A program made the position numbers and the translations under genes. From Shimia thalassica (GTDB taxonomy: Bacteria > Pseudomonadota > Alphaproteobacteria > Rhodobacterales > Rhodobacteraceae): DNA of 64,000 nucleotides. Positions 9,110 through 18,573 of this stretch are shown here, one piece after another. Location of the stretch: positions 1,488,001 through 1,552,000 of the forward strand of contig NZ_CYTW01000001.1 in NCBI RefSeq assembly GCF_001458215.1, in the 5' to 3' direction. Below the pieces are notes generated by a model. The model did no database searches and was not told where the DNA came from. It saw nothing but the letters and a program-made list of their open reading frames with translations. Position 1 is the stretch's first letter, and each line of letters begins with the position of its first letter.

Positions 9110-10732
9110 TTACTTGTTCAAAGCGTCAAGGATTTTGGTGTCTCTATCATAGAGGTCTTCCCGGAATTGCACGGCGTCCCCATCCACCCAGGCGGTCCAA
9201 TAGGTCAACAGAACGGGCACGGGTTGGGGCAGGGGGATGCGCGTGGTTTGTCCACTTTCCAGAATGGATTGCAACCTGCTTTCGGACCAGTCCGGATCCC
9301 CTTCCATCAAAAGGTTGGCGAACTCGAACGGGTATTCGACCCGTACGCAGCCAGAGCTGAGGTTGCGTTCATTGCGATTGAACAGATCGCGATTGTCAGT
9401 GTCGTGCAGATAGACAGAATGTGCGTTGGGAAACATGAACTTGATCTGTCCCAAGGCGTTGTTGTCACCGGGTTTTTGCATCAGGGTAACCGGCGGATTT
9501 GAGGCGGACCAATCAACAGATGACGCCGGAATGACGGTGCCATCGCGCGTTTTCACGACATACCCGTTGCGCGACAGATAGTTTGGATCTTTGCGGATGC
9601 GCGTTAATTTGTCTTTGCGGAAAATCGAATTGGGCACGGTCCACGTCGGGTTGATTTCCATGTACTGGATATTGTCGCGAAACACTGGGGTCTGGCGATA
9701 TTGTGTGCCTGTGACCGAGCGGGTGATCCACACTTCATCGCCTTTGGCATAATATGTTTGCCCGCCCGCGATGTTCACCAGAACATAGTCATCTTCGAGG
9801 TCCCGCATGATCCAGCGCGCGCGTTCAAGGCTGAGGCGGATTTGATTGACCCGATCATCCGCGCTTCGGTTCAGCGCAACAAATGTTTTGGGCCCGATCA
9901 CACCGTCGGCCTCAAGACCGTGACGGGCCTGAAAGACCTTCATGTCTGCAACGAGGTTCTGGTCATAGACCCAGCTGGCCGGCTCTCCGGTGTCTGGTGC
10001 GGGCGGCAGAATTTGACCCGCGTTCAAGGCAAATTCCCCGGCCAGCCTATAACGCAAGGCATTGACGGCTTCGTCCACCATGCCGGGTTTTAGCGTGGTT
10101 GTGTCCGGAACCTGCGGCCACCCGCCAGTTGAAGCGATGTCACGATAGTAGGCAAGCGCGCGCATCAGGCGACTGTATTGCGGCGCCTTCAGCAGAACCT
10201 GATCCATCAAGGCGGTGATGCCGTCGCCTTCCAGAAATGCATTGACGACTTGCGGCGGGTTTTGTTGCAAAACCAACCGTTCAAAGTTCCAGTTCCCATC
10301 CAGTTTGGCGGGGTCGACTTTGCCGAAAATGGAATAGTTCAATAGCTTGGCAACAGCATCGCTGGCCAAAATATCATACGTCGCAATGTCGCCAGCGTTT
10401 TGCGTTGATTGCGCCTTTGCATAGGCCGCTCTGAGGTCATCGATATGAAAATCTTGGGCCCGAAACCCCTGGGCGATGCCACGATCCAGTTCGGCAAAAA
10501 GCGCAGTTGCAGTCGTGTCATCGAACCAAGCGGGCGCATAAGACCGGAGGGCATAGAATTCGGGAATAAACACCGAGGCGGTGATTTCGCTTTGTGTCAC
10601 GGCCGCTGTGCCAGCCGTCAAGGTTGTGACCCAGCTTTCCAGCTGTTGTTCGACCTGACCTGCATGCACATACGTCGCAGAAACCGCCAGTGTTACAGAC
10701 AATAACGCCGCGCGGATTGTTCTTCTTGTCAT
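9110..10732 (-). CDS. L,D-transpeptidase (YcbB-like, YkuD domain) with peptidoglycan-binding domain
   Basis: A 540-residue periplasmic enzyme forming 3-3 cross-links in peptidoglycan or attaching proteins to it. An N-terminal signal peptide is visible (positive start, hydrophobic ALLSVTLAVSA, cleavage near HAG). A large N-terminal helical domain precedes a PG_binding_1 segment (FQARHGLEADGVIGPKTF, about 255-275) and a YkuD domain (about 300-500). The catalytic signature is HDT near 441 and SSGCVRVEYP with Cys near 461. Overall length and order fit the YcbB/LdtD group. It lies 80 bp upstream of the transglycosylase gene and is probably co-expressed with it. Confidence 0.9.
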   Translation of the reverse strand: MTRRTIRAALLSVTLAVSATYVHAGQVEQQLESWVTTLTAGTAAVTQSEITASVFIPEFYALRSYAPAWFDDTTATALFAELDRGIAQGFRAQDFHIDDLRAAYAKAQSTQNAGDIATYDILASDAVAKLLNYSIFGKVDPAKLDGNWNFERLVLQQNPPQVVNAFLEGDGITALMDQVLLKAPQYSRLMRALAYYRDIASTGGWPQVPDTTTLKPGMVDEAVNALRYRLAGEFALNAGQILPPAPDTGEPASWVYDQNLVADMKVFQARHGLEADGVIGPKTFVALNRSADDRVNQIRLSLERARWIMRDLEDDYVLVNIAGGQTYYAKGDEVWITRSVTGTQYRQTPVFRDNIQYMEINPTWTVPNSIFRKDKLTRIRKDPNYLSRNGYVVKTRDGTVIPASSVDWSASNPPVTLMQKPGDNNALGQIKFMFPNAHSVYLHDTDNRDLFNRNERNLSSGCVRVEYPFEFANLLMEGDPDWSESRLQSILESGQTTRIPLPQPVPVLLTYWTAWVDGDAVQFREDLYDRDTKILDALNK

Positions 10733-10804
10733 ATCGCATGCTCCCCCAGTGTTTCAGGGCTTGGCGCCCTGATCACCAGAGTATCCGAGTTGTTTGCGCA
10801 TTGG

Positions 10805-13447
10805 CTACTGCAATTGCAGGATATCCGGCACACAGAGCTTGCGTTTGGCGGGCATCTTGTTGGCCCCATCCGACCGCTTGAGCTTTTTGGGGCCATCCTT
10901 GACCTTGATCTTGGGTTTGGTCAAAGACCCCGAGGCGGTAAACGGCCATGGGCTGCGTTTCAAAGGCTCACCGATTTTTCTGGGCTGCACATTCATGTTG
11001 ATGCTTTTCGCAGGCAGGCTGACGTCGCCAAAGGCTACGATCTGAACCTGATCTGTTTCAACCACGGTGCGTTTTGTCGAAATGTTGCCGTTCGACAAAT
11101 AGATCGGCGCGCGCAGGCAGACGATGGGGGCAACCTTCTGTTTGTGGCTTGAAAACAGCCAGGGCAAAACGCCAAGTCCCGCGAGATCGAGAAGCTGTGT
11201 TTCAATAGATCCCTTGTTCATCGAAACCATGGCATTGCCGGAAATGGCGTTGATAAAATCCTTCACCGAAGACGTCGGACCAGAAACATCAAAGTCGGCA
11301 TAGAGCGTGCCGCTGGCACCCTTCTTGAATTTCAAAGCTTCAAGCAATTCGTGCATTTGCCAGCCGCCCGCTTTGCCCTTGAGATTAAGGATATGGGCCT
11401 CGTCGTTGAGGTCCATCGCACCGCTGACATCAAAATGCGCACCGCCATATTCAAATTTGAGCGGGCCCGCGGCCAGTTGTTTTTCTTTCAGGGTAAGTTC
11501 GCTCTGGATGCTGCTGACGCCTTTCGCGCCTTCGATATGGCGCAGATCCAGATCCACATCCAGATCAACACCAGACAGCAGAACGGCGCGTCCCAAAGGC
11601 ATCAGCGTCACATCTTTCAGCGGGCTGGCCGTTTCCGGGGCAGGCGCCTCGTCAATTTTACGAAGCTCGATCGAGGCGGCGATGATCTGGCGTAGGTGAT
11701 CCAGCTGGATCATGTCGCTTTCGATGCTGCCGTTGACGACGGGCGTGGTGGTCAGATCATCCAGATCAATTTTCAAAGACAGCTCCGACGGACCAATGCC
11801 AATATGCGCCTCGGCACCCCAGTCATTGCCCTGGCTTCTCAGATTGGCGGACAATTCCGTGTGTCCGGTTTGAACGGGGTTCAAGGACATCGCCGTCAGA
11901 AGGTCTGCGCCGGAAGGCACATCAACCGCGATATCAAGGTTTACGTCTTCGAACCGCAGCACGTTTTCAACGGTGCCGTGCACCTCGAGGTCCCAAAGAT
12001 CGGTGCCGCTTGTTTTTGCATCAAGGTTGCTCAGGCTCAGACGTTGAATGTTGCCGTTCAGGTGAAAGTCGCCCGAGAAGTCCCCAAGGCTTTTGCCGCC
12101 TTTGAACCCTTCCGGTTTAAGGAGGGCATCCGCAGGAAAAGCAATTTGCCCTTCGGCAGATATGCCCTGAAGGTTAAGGGCATCTTCGACAATACCATCC
12201 AGAATGATAAACGGTTCAGATGGGGGGCCGATCCGCAGGTTCAAATTGCCAAGCCGCAGCTTCCCCTCCGGTGTGCGTGACAACTGTGAGACGGAAATCG
12301 GAGGCGGGCCTTCGCCAGCCGTATCAAGGGTAAAGCCGTTGGTTTCGATCACCATCGAACGTTGGGGCGTCTGGCCGGGCACGCTGTCGATGACCATGTC
12401 CACCGAAACAAGCTTGAGGTCGGCGCGTTTTTTGGTGGGGGCAGGTTCGTTATCCTCGGGGTAAAGCCGGATGCGGGTCACAAGAGACACATCTGCTTTG
12501 CTGCCCAGTTCGCCCATATTGCCAGTGACAACAACGCTTTGTCCGGTGTCGAGCGTCGCCAGAACGTCAAGGTCATCAATGCGCGTGACGCCGTCGCCAT
12601 GTTTAAGAACCGCGCCGACGTGGGCGGTGCCTTCGATGGCACGCTCGAGTTTAACAACATCGAGAAATTGACCGAGTTCCGCGATTTGCGCCATCATGGC
12701 AACTTGGAAACCGGCGTCATAGCCACCTTCGGCAGGAGTGCCGTCCAAAGTGATGTCGATATGTTCAAAGGCCAGCGTTGCCTGAAACGGTGCATCTTTG
12801 GGGAAGGTGCCGGTCAGGGTCATGGCCGCGTCATTCAGGGTCCCCGAACCGGACAATGTGCGGGGCGATGTGCCGTCCCCCCGATCCAAAGCGATCTCTG
12901 TCAGCGTGAGATCAAGATCGAGGCCGTTTATCGCGTTCTTGTAAATTACCTGTGTGTCGCCAAGGCGCAGGGTTCTGTCGGTAAAGATCTGCGCCAATGG
13001 GGTGCTTTTCTTGGGCTTCTCGGATTTCGGGGCCTTGGCGGTTTTTGTCCCGTCGCCGGATTTCCAGGACGCCGTGCCTGTTTCGTCCACGATGAGGTTG
13101 GCGCTTGTTCCGGTCACCGACAGGTTGCTGATTTCAACATGACCGGCCCAGAAGTCGCTCAACGGCATATCAAAATGAATTGCCGCGATTTCTGCAAGCG
13201 TTATGTCGGGCATGCTTTGGCTGGGCAGGGACAGACCTTCGGCGGTCACCTTGAGGAACCGACCGGGGACAACGCGCACGTCGCCATTGATCTGGACGTC
13301 TTGGCCCAGCTGTTTTTCCAGAATGTTCTCGACAAGGTTGCTGCGTGGTCCGGAAAACAGCGCCGATGACAGAAACAGCCAGCCCGCGACCACCACGAAT
13401 ACCAGAAGCCCAGCTAACAATACGGCAAGTCTCTTAATCCAAAGCAC
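10805..13447 (-). CDS. AsmA family protein
   Basis: An 880-residue protein of the AsmA/TamB-like superfamily, anchored in the inner membrane with a long periplasmic beta-rich body. The family is linked to phospholipid transport to the outer membrane and outer-membrane assembly. I chose the GTG at 13445-13447 because GGGGAGG lies 7 bases upstream and the protein then begins with a clean signal anchor (VLWIKRLAVLLAGLLVFVVV). The open frame continues upstream but has no good site. The AsmA N-terminal domain runs over about 1-200 and the AsmA_2 C-terminal domain over about 560-830, ending in a basic tail. It sits 72 bp before the L,D-transpeptidase gene on the same strand. Confidence 0.88.
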   Translation of the reverse strand: MLWIKRLAVLLAGLLVFVVVAGWLFLSSALFSGPRSNLVENILEKQLGQDVQINGDVRVVPGRFLKVTAEGLSLPSQSMPDITLAEIAAIHFDMPLSDFWAGHVEISNLSVTGTSANLIVDETGTASWKSGDGTKTAKAPKSEKPKKSTPLAQIFTDRTLRLGDTQVIYKNAINGLDLDLTLTEIALDRGDGTSPRTLSGSGTLNDAAMTLTGTFPKDAPFQATLAFEHIDITLDGTPAEGGYDAGFQVAMMAQIAELGQFLDVVKLERAIEGTAHVGAVLKHGDGVTRIDDLDVLATLDTGQSVVVTGNMGELGSKADVSLVTRIRLYPEDNEPAPTKKRADLKLVSVDMVIDSVPGQTPQRSMVIETNGFTLDTAGEGPPPISVSQLSRTPEGKLRLGNLNLRIGPPSEPFIILDGIVEDALNLQGISAEGQIAFPADALLKPEGFKGGKSLGDFSGDFHLNGNIQRLSLSNLDAKTSGTDLWDLEVHGTVENVLRFEDVNLDIAVDVPSGADLLTAMSLNPVQTGHTELSANLRSQGNDWGAEAHIGIGPSELSLKIDLDDLTTTPVVNGSIESDMIQLDHLRQIIAASIELRKIDEAPAPETASPLKDVTLMPLGRAVLLSGVDLDVDLDLRHIEGAKGVSSIQSELTLKEKQLAAGPLKFEYGGAHFDVSGAMDLNDEAHILNLKGKAGGWQMHELLEALKFKKGASGTLYADFDVSGPTSSVKDFINAISGNAMVSMNKGSIETQLLDLAGLGVLPWLFSSHKQKVAPIVCLRAPIYLSNGNISTKRTVVETDQVQIVAFGDVSLPAKSINMNVQPRKIGEPLKRSPWPFTASGSLTKPKIKVKDGPKKLKRSDGANKMPAKRKLCVPDILQLQ

Positions 13448-13679
13448 CGCGATGCCTCCCCAAAAAATTAGTCTATCTCTTATACAACACCCGAAATGAA
13501 ACCGGCTTGTCGACTCATCTTTGCACATAAGGCGTGGAATGGCTGTGAAATATGTCGACGATGTCGTGTTGTCGGGGAAAAGTGATGCGAAGTTTGTGAG
13601 ACATGAAAATTCTGAGTGAGAAATGCAAAAGGGCCTATTGACCTCCCAAGCCGTATTAAATATCAGATGTCCCAACAGA

Positions 13680-13753
13680 GCGGGCGTTGTGTAGTGGTAA
13701 GACCTTAGCCTTCCAAGCTAATGACGCGGGTTCGATTCCCGCCGCCCGCTCCA
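13680..13753 (+). tRNA. tRNA-Gly (TCC)
   Basis: A 74-base cloverleaf. The acceptor stem GCGGGCG pairs with CGCCCGC, the anticodon loop is CTTCCAA with anticodon TCC, the T-loop is GTTCGATTC, and CCA is encoded in the gene. Confidence 0.97.
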
Positions 13754-13977
13754 GAAAATCTCCTTTCCTACATGACATACGGCGCCGGATCAGGTTTTCT
13801 TGATAGCGTGTTGATTTTATTTGAAAATCGATAACGATTGTCCCGCCTTGAGTGTGATTCAAGGATCGCTTTCTGAATTTATGGGCGACACTGCGATGCT
13901 TTTCTGACGAAGTGTCTTCTTGACCCCAAGCGCGGGCAGGGCCACTAAGGCTGAAATGCTGAAGCAAGAGGACCTTC

Positions 13978-15777
13978 ATGGCCAGAAAACCTACCGCCCA
14001 ACCCAGCGAACAAGACCGGGAAAAGTCGAAACGCGTTGGGGCACTTCGGGAACTTGCTCCATTCATTGCGCCTTACAAGATTCTGGCATTTATGGCGCTT
14101 CTGGCCCTTATGCTGACGGCCTGTGTGTCGTTGGTTTTGCCTGTTGCCGTACGTCGCGTCGTTGACAACTTCGGCACCGAAAGTGACGCGCTTCTCGACA
14201 AATACTTCCTTGCGGCGATGGGATTTGCCTCGCTCCTGGCGGTGGGAACGGCGCTGCGGTATCTTCTTGTGACGCGATTGGGTGAGTTTGTCGTTGCCGA
14301 CATTCGCAAAGCGGTGTTCGACCGCGTGTTGTCGATGAGCCCGACCTACTTTGAAAAGATCATGACCGGCGAAGTCGTCAGCAGGATTACAACGGACACC
14401 ACCGTTATCCAGTCTGTGATCGGATCGTCCGTCTCCATCGCGCTTCGCAATGTATTGCTGTTCTTTGGTGGCCTTGTTTTGATGTTGATTACATCTGCTA
14501 AGCTCACCGGAATGGTGCTGTTGATTGTGCCGGCGGTTATTGTGCCCATTCTTGTTCTGGGGCGGCGTCTGCGCAAATTGAGCCGAGAGAACCAGGATTG
14601 GATCGCGGAAAGCTCGGGCAACGCCTCCGAGGCGCTTTTGTCCGTGCAAACCGTGCAGGCCTTTACCAACGAACCACGGGCCAGACGCAGCTTTGCCGAT
14701 ATCACCGATCTGTCTTTGCAGGCCGCAAACCGCCGCATCAATACGCGCGCGATCATGACAATGATTGTGATTTTCCTGATTTTCTCGGGGGTTGTCGGGG
14801 TTCTGTGGATCGGAGCACGGGATGTGCGCGCCGAAGGCATGAGCGTCGGTGCCTTGGTCCAGTTTGTGATTTATTCCGTCATGGTGGCGGGGTCTGTTGG
14901 GGCATTGTCCGAAACCTGGGGTGAGTTGCAGCGCGCGGCAGGGGCGACAGAACGCTTGGTCGAACTGCTCAGCGCGGAAGATTCGGTTCAGGATCCCGCA
15001 AGTCCCAAAACGCTGGCTGCGCCTGTACGGGGAGAGATCACGTTTGACGATGTTTCGTTTGCCTATCCGGCGCGTCCGGGAACGCAGGCACTGGATCATG
15101 TGGATGTTACGATCAAACCCGGTGAAACGGTTGCATTGGTCGGGCCGTCCGGCGCGGGCAAGACAACCATCGTTCAAATGATCCAGCGTTTCTATGATCC
15201 CGATCAGGGGCAGGTGATGCTGGACGGCATTCCCCTGACCGAAATGACACGCAGCGATTTTCGGGAACACATGGCTCTTGTTCCGCAAGATCCGGTCATT
15301 TTTGCGGACACGGCGCGTGAAAACATCCGCTTTGGCCGCCCTGCCGCCAGCGACGCCGAGGTCGAAGCTGCCGCGCGCGCAGCTGCCGCGCATGACTTTA
15401 TCTCGGCCTTGCCCGAAGGATATGACGCCTTTGTTGGTGAGCGCGGTGTGATGCTGTCCGGTGGACAGAAACAGCGGATCGCGATTGCCCGTGCCATCTT
15501 GCGCGATGCGCCGGTTCTGTTGCTGGATGAAGCCACCTCTGCGCTCGACGCAGAAAGCGAGCGTCTGGTGCAAAAGGCGGTGGATGAGATGTCGCTTGAA
15601 CGCACGACGATTATCGTCGCGCACCGTCTGGCAACCGTGAAAAAGGCGGATCGTATCCTTGTAATGGAAGACGGGAAAATCGTTGCGCAGGGCACACATG
15701 ACGATCTTGTCACGCAAGGCGGCCTTTATGCGAAACTGGCCAAGCTGCAATTCACCGACGGGGCAGAGATGCTCTGA
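13978..15777 (+). CDS. ABC exporter, fused permease-ATPase (MsbA-like)
   Basis: A 599-residue half-transporter expected to work as a homodimer in the inner membrane, exporting a lipid, peptide or drug. Six transmembrane helices lie within about 35-325. The nucleotide-binding domain follows, with Walker A GPSGAGKTT near 387-395, signature LSGGQKQR near 493 and Walker B VLLLDEAT near 514-521. The H-loop is in IVAHRLATVKKADR. The start is supported by GAGGA upstream of the ATG. Length and order match the MsbA/LmrA group. The substrate is unknown. An inverted repeat spans its stop codon and the gap to the next gene. Confidence 0.9.
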   Translation: MARKPTAQPSEQDREKSKRVGALRELAPFIAPYKILAFMALLALMLTACVSLVLPVAVRRVVDNFGTESDALLDKYFLAAMGFASLLAVGTALRYLLVTRLGEFVVADIRKAVFDRVLSMSPTYFEKIMTGEVVSRITTDTTVIQSVIGSSVSIALRNVLLFFGGLVLMLITSAKLTGMVLLIVPAVIVPILVLGRRLRKLSRENQDWIAESSGNASEALLSVQTVQAFTNEPRARRSFADITDLSLQAANRRINTRAIMTMIVIFLIFSGVVGVLWIGARDVRAEGMSVGALVQFVIYSVMVAGSVGALSETWGELQRAAGATERLVELLSAEDSVQDPASPKTLAAPVRGEITFDDVSFAYPARPGTQALDHVDVTIKPGETVALVGPSGAGKTTIVQMIQRFYDPDQGQVMLDGIPLTEMTRSDFREHMALVPQDPVIFADTARENIRFGRPAASDAEVEAAARAAAAHDFISALPEGYDAFVGERGVMLSGGQKQRIAIARAILRDAPVLLLDEATSALDAESERLVQKAVDEMSLERTTIIVAHRLATVKKADRILVMEDGKIVAQGTHDDLVTQGGLYAKLAKLQFTDGAEML

Positions 15778-15826
15778 TTTCCCCCTTTCTTTGCGGGCGG
15801 TTACGTCTGTAGAAAAAGGGGAAATC
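15776..15826 (+). repeat. Inverted repeat spanning the ABC exporter stop codon
   Basis: Arms GATTTCCCC (15776-15784) and GGGGAAATC (15818-15826) are exact complements 33 bases apart. The left arm begins inside the stop codon. It could form a long-range stem limiting readthrough into the BON-LysM gene, but the loop is long and no U-tract follows, so its role is uncertain. Confidence 0.4.
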
Positions 15827-15844
15827 AATCGGGAGACGTATGTT

Positions 15845-16261
15845 ATGGGTATGTGGAATTTCATGAAGGACGCGGGCAAATCGTTGTTTGGTGGCGATGA
15901 TGCGCCAGACGCCGACGCGCTGAAAAAGGAGGTGACCGAGTTGGGCTTGGACGCCGAAGGTCTCGAGATCTCGGTGGACGGCGACACGGTCAAAGTCAGC
16001 GGTGAAGCCGTCAGTCAGGAAATGCGCGAAAAGGTCATTCTTGCCGTTGGAAACGTCGAAGGCGTTGCCGCGGTTGCAGACGAAAGCAACGGCCCCGAGC
16101 CGGTGTTCCATTCGGTTGAAAAAGGCGACACCCTTTGGGCTATTTCGCAAAAAGCACTGGGTGACGGCAATCGCTATAACGAGATTTTCGAGGCCAACCG
16201 TCCAATGCTGAGCCACCCTGACAAAATCTACCCCGGTCAGGTTCTGCGCATTCCAGCCTAA
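15845..16261 (+). CDS. BON-LysM domain protein (Kbp/YgaU-like)
   Basis: A 138-residue protein. A BON domain covers about 25-82 and a LysM domain about 88-138 (VEKGDTLWAISQKALGD to the C-terminal PGQVLRIPA). The order and length match E. coli Kbp (YgaU), a cytoplasmic potassium-binding protein; LysM otherwise binds peptidoglycan. No signal peptide is present, which favours the Kbp-like reading. The start at 15845 has GGGAG about nine bases upstream; a second ATG six bases later is possible. A terminator follows about 55 bases after the stop. Confidence 0.9.
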   Translation: MGMWNFMKDAGKSLFGGDDAPDADALKKEVTELGLDAEGLEISVDGDTVKVSGEAVSQEMREKVILAVGNVEGVAAVADESNGPEPVFHSVEKGDTLWAISQKALGDGNRYNEIFEANRPMLSHPDKIYPGQVLRIPA

Positions 16262-16315
16262 AGCGGGCCCTCTTTCCAAAGAGGTTCGCAAACTATGTCT
16301 AAAGATAGAAATTCG

Positions 16316-16338
16316 GCCCGGAGACAGTGTGTCCGGGC
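16316..16338 (+). terminator. Probable terminator after the BON-LysM gene
   Basis: Stem GCCCGGA/TCCGGGC with a 9-base loop, followed by TGTTTCTT. Confidence 0.6.
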
Positions 16339-16512
16339 TGTTTCTTGAGAGAATGCTTGCGTTTAGGTGCAATTCCGCGATTAACGCAACGTTTCCACAT
16401 TGCTTTACCCAGCGTCCCCTGTTTTCATTCACTTGCGACTTGGTGTCTTAGACCACATCTTGACAGACAAGGCCCTGCGCAGGGAGCAGCAGGTTACGGG
16501 AGGAGAAGGAAT

Positions 16513-18399
16513 ATGACGTTTTCGTCAGTCGAAGACCTTAAGAAAATCGAGCAAGAAATGGCCTGGGAAGAGCGTGAGCTGCCCACGACGATTTACGAGT
16601 TCCTGACAAACACCAAAAACCGGTTTCCGGACCGTCCGGCTGCCAGCTATCAGTTGATGTCTGGTCCAACGGACAAGGCAGAAACCCTGACTTGGTCGCA
16701 GCTGCACTCCAAAGTGACACAGGCCGCAAACCTGTTTCGGGATCTGGGTGTTGGCGAAAAAGATACTGTTGCCTACATCCTGCCCAATGCCAACGAGACA
16801 CTGGTCACGCTTCTGGGCGGTATGGTTGCGGGCATTGTGAACCCGATCAACCCGCTTCTTGAGCCGGAACAGATCGCCGCGATCTTGCGCGAAACCGATG
16901 CCAAAGTCGTCGTGACGCTGAAGGCATTTCCAAAAACTGATATCGCCCAAAAGGTGGCCGAGGCCGTGCGCCATGCGCCCCATGTGCACACTGTTCTGGA
17001 AATTGACCTCAACCGCTATTTGACGCCCCCGAAATCCTGGATCGTGCCGCTTATCCGACCCAAGATCGAAGGCAAGCCGCACGCGGATTACAAAAGCTTC
17101 AACAAAGAAGTCGCCAAACAGAACACCACGCTTGATTTCGAAGATCCCAAGGTGGATCGCGTCGGCGCCTATTTCCACACCGGTGGCACCACAGGCATGC
17201 CGAAAGTGGCCCAGCACAAATACTCGGGCATGATCTATAACGGTTGGCTGGGTGATCGTCTGTTGTTCACCGAAAAAGACAACATCATGTGCCCGCTGCC
17301 GCTGTTCCACGTGTTCGCGGTTCACGTGATCATGCAGGCTGCTATCTCGTCCGGGGCACACGTTATTTTCCCGACACCACAAGGGTATCGCGGCGACGGG
17401 GTGTTCGACAACTTCTGGAAGCTGATCGAGCGCTGGAAAATTTCGTTCATCATTACCGTGCCCACGGCTGTTGCCGCGCTGATGCAGCGTCCGGTGGATG
17501 CGGATATTTCGTCGGTCAAAACGGCGTTCTCTGGATCGGCCCCGATGCCGATGGAGCTGTTCAAGCGGTTCGAGAGCACCTGTGGCGTGGATATCGTCGA
17601 AGGGTATGGTCTGACCGAGGCGACCTGTCTTGTGTCATGTAACCCGCCCACGGGCGCCAAGAAAGTCGGCTCGGTCGGGCTGCCTTTCCCGCACTGTGAT
17701 GTGCGCATCTTTAAAGATACGCCAGACGGTCCGGTCGAATGTGCCGCGGATGAGGTTGGCGAAATCTGTGTGTCGAACCCCGGTGTCTTTGCCGGAAACA
17801 CATACACGGAAGCAGACAAGAACGTTGATCTTTACCACCACGAAAAATACCTGCGCACAGGCGACCTTGGGCGTTTGGACGACGAGGGGTATCTCTGGAT
17901 CACGGGCCGCGCCAAGGACCTGATCATTCGCGGTGGTCACAACATTGATCCTGCCGAAATCGAAGAAGCGATGCTGGCGCATCATGATGTGGCCTTCGCT
18001 GGCGCGATTGGACAACCCGATGCCTATGCGGGCGAAGTGCCCTGCGTCTATGTCGAACTTGTGGAAGGGGCGACAGTGACGGTTGAAGAACTGCAAAAAC
18101 ACGCAGGCGTTCACATTCACGAGCGTGCCGCGATGCCCAAGCACATCGAGATCATGCCAGAGCTGCCGAAAACGGCGGTGGGTAAGATCTTTAAGCCTGA
18201 TCTGCGCAAATCCGCGATCACGCGCATCTACAACGCGTCTTTGGACAAGGCCGATGTCGCGGCGCAAGTCGTCAGCGTTCTTGATGACAAAAAGCGCGGC
18301 CTGATCGCCGAAGTGTCCGGCACTGCGTCGGACGAAGAGATTGGCAAAGTCCTGGGTGATTTCATTCGCCCATGGGAGCGCGCGAAGCCCAACGCATAA
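16513..18399 (+). CDS. Acyl-CoA synthetase (AMP-forming, FadD-like)
   Basis: A 628-residue ANL-superfamily enzyme that adenylates a carboxylic acid and transfers it to CoA. The start at 16513 follows GGAGGAGAAGGA. The P-loop FHTGGTTGMPK lies near 219-229. Further motifs are the YGLTEA segment, TGDLGRLDDEGYLWITGR with the hinge, GGHNIDPAEIEEA, and the C-terminal catalytic Lys context LPKTAVGKIFK. It is longer than typical bacterial FadD (~560) because of the N-terminal and tail regions. The chain length or type of acid cannot be told from sequence. It is monocistronic, with a strong terminator downstream. No link to the lipid-activation genes at 37.8-53.9 kb is visible. Confidence 0.88.
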   Translation: MTFSSVEDLKKIEQEMAWEERELPTTIYEFLTNTKNRFPDRPAASYQLMSGPTDKAETLTWSQLHSKVTQAANLFRDLGVGEKDTVAYILPNANETLVTLLGGMVAGIVNPINPLLEPEQIAAILRETDAKVVVTLKAFPKTDIAQKVAEAVRHAPHVHTVLEIDLNRYLTPPKSWIVPLIRPKIEGKPHADYKSFNKEVAKQNTTLDFEDPKVDRVGAYFHTGGTTGMPKVAQHKYSGMIYNGWLGDRLLFTEKDNIMCPLPLFHVFAVHVIMQAAISSGAHVIFPTPQGYRGDGVFDNFWKLIERWKISFIITVPTAVAALMQRPVDADISSVKTAFSGSAPMPMELFKRFESTCGVDIVEGYGLTEATCLVSCNPPTGAKKVGSVGLPFPHCDVRIFKDTPDGPVECAADEVGEICVSNPGVFAGNTYTEADKNVDLYHHEKYLRTGDLGRLDDEGYLWITGRAKDLIIRGGHNIDPAEIEEAMLAHHDVAFAGAIGQPDAYAGEVPCVYVELVEGATVTVEELQKHAGVHIHERAAMPKHIEIMPELPKTAVGKIFKPDLRKSAITRIYNASLDKADVAAQVVSVLDDKKRGLIAEVSGTASDEEIGKVLGDFIRPWERAKPNA

Positions 18400-18430
18400 G
18401 CGCGCTGACAGATCCATCTGAATGCATTTG

Positions 18431-18460
18431 GCCGGATGGCAGGGAAACCTGCCGTCCGGT
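18431..18460 (+). terminator. Rho-independent terminator after the acyl-CoA synthetase gene
   Basis: A 13-bp stem (two wobble pairs) closed by a GAAA tetraloop: arms GCCGGATGGCAGG and CCTGCCGTCCGGT, followed by TTTCTT. Confidence 0.85.
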
Positions 18461-18573
18461 TTTCTTATGCAGGGCATGCCTTCGGAAAACCAATTGGCGA
18501 CAGCGGCGTTTCGGGGCACTCTAAGCACAGACCCAAAGGACGCGATGTCACGTTCACAAGACGGAAGGCTGTT

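Noticed and set aside
12362-13369. A 335-codon open frame on the plus strand
   Set aside because: It is antisense to the AsmA-family gene and shows no domain or ribosome-binding site.
13945-15993. A 682-codon open frame on the minus strand
   Set aside because: It lies opposite the ABC exporter gene, has no family-like segments, and its composition is that of a reversed coding strand.
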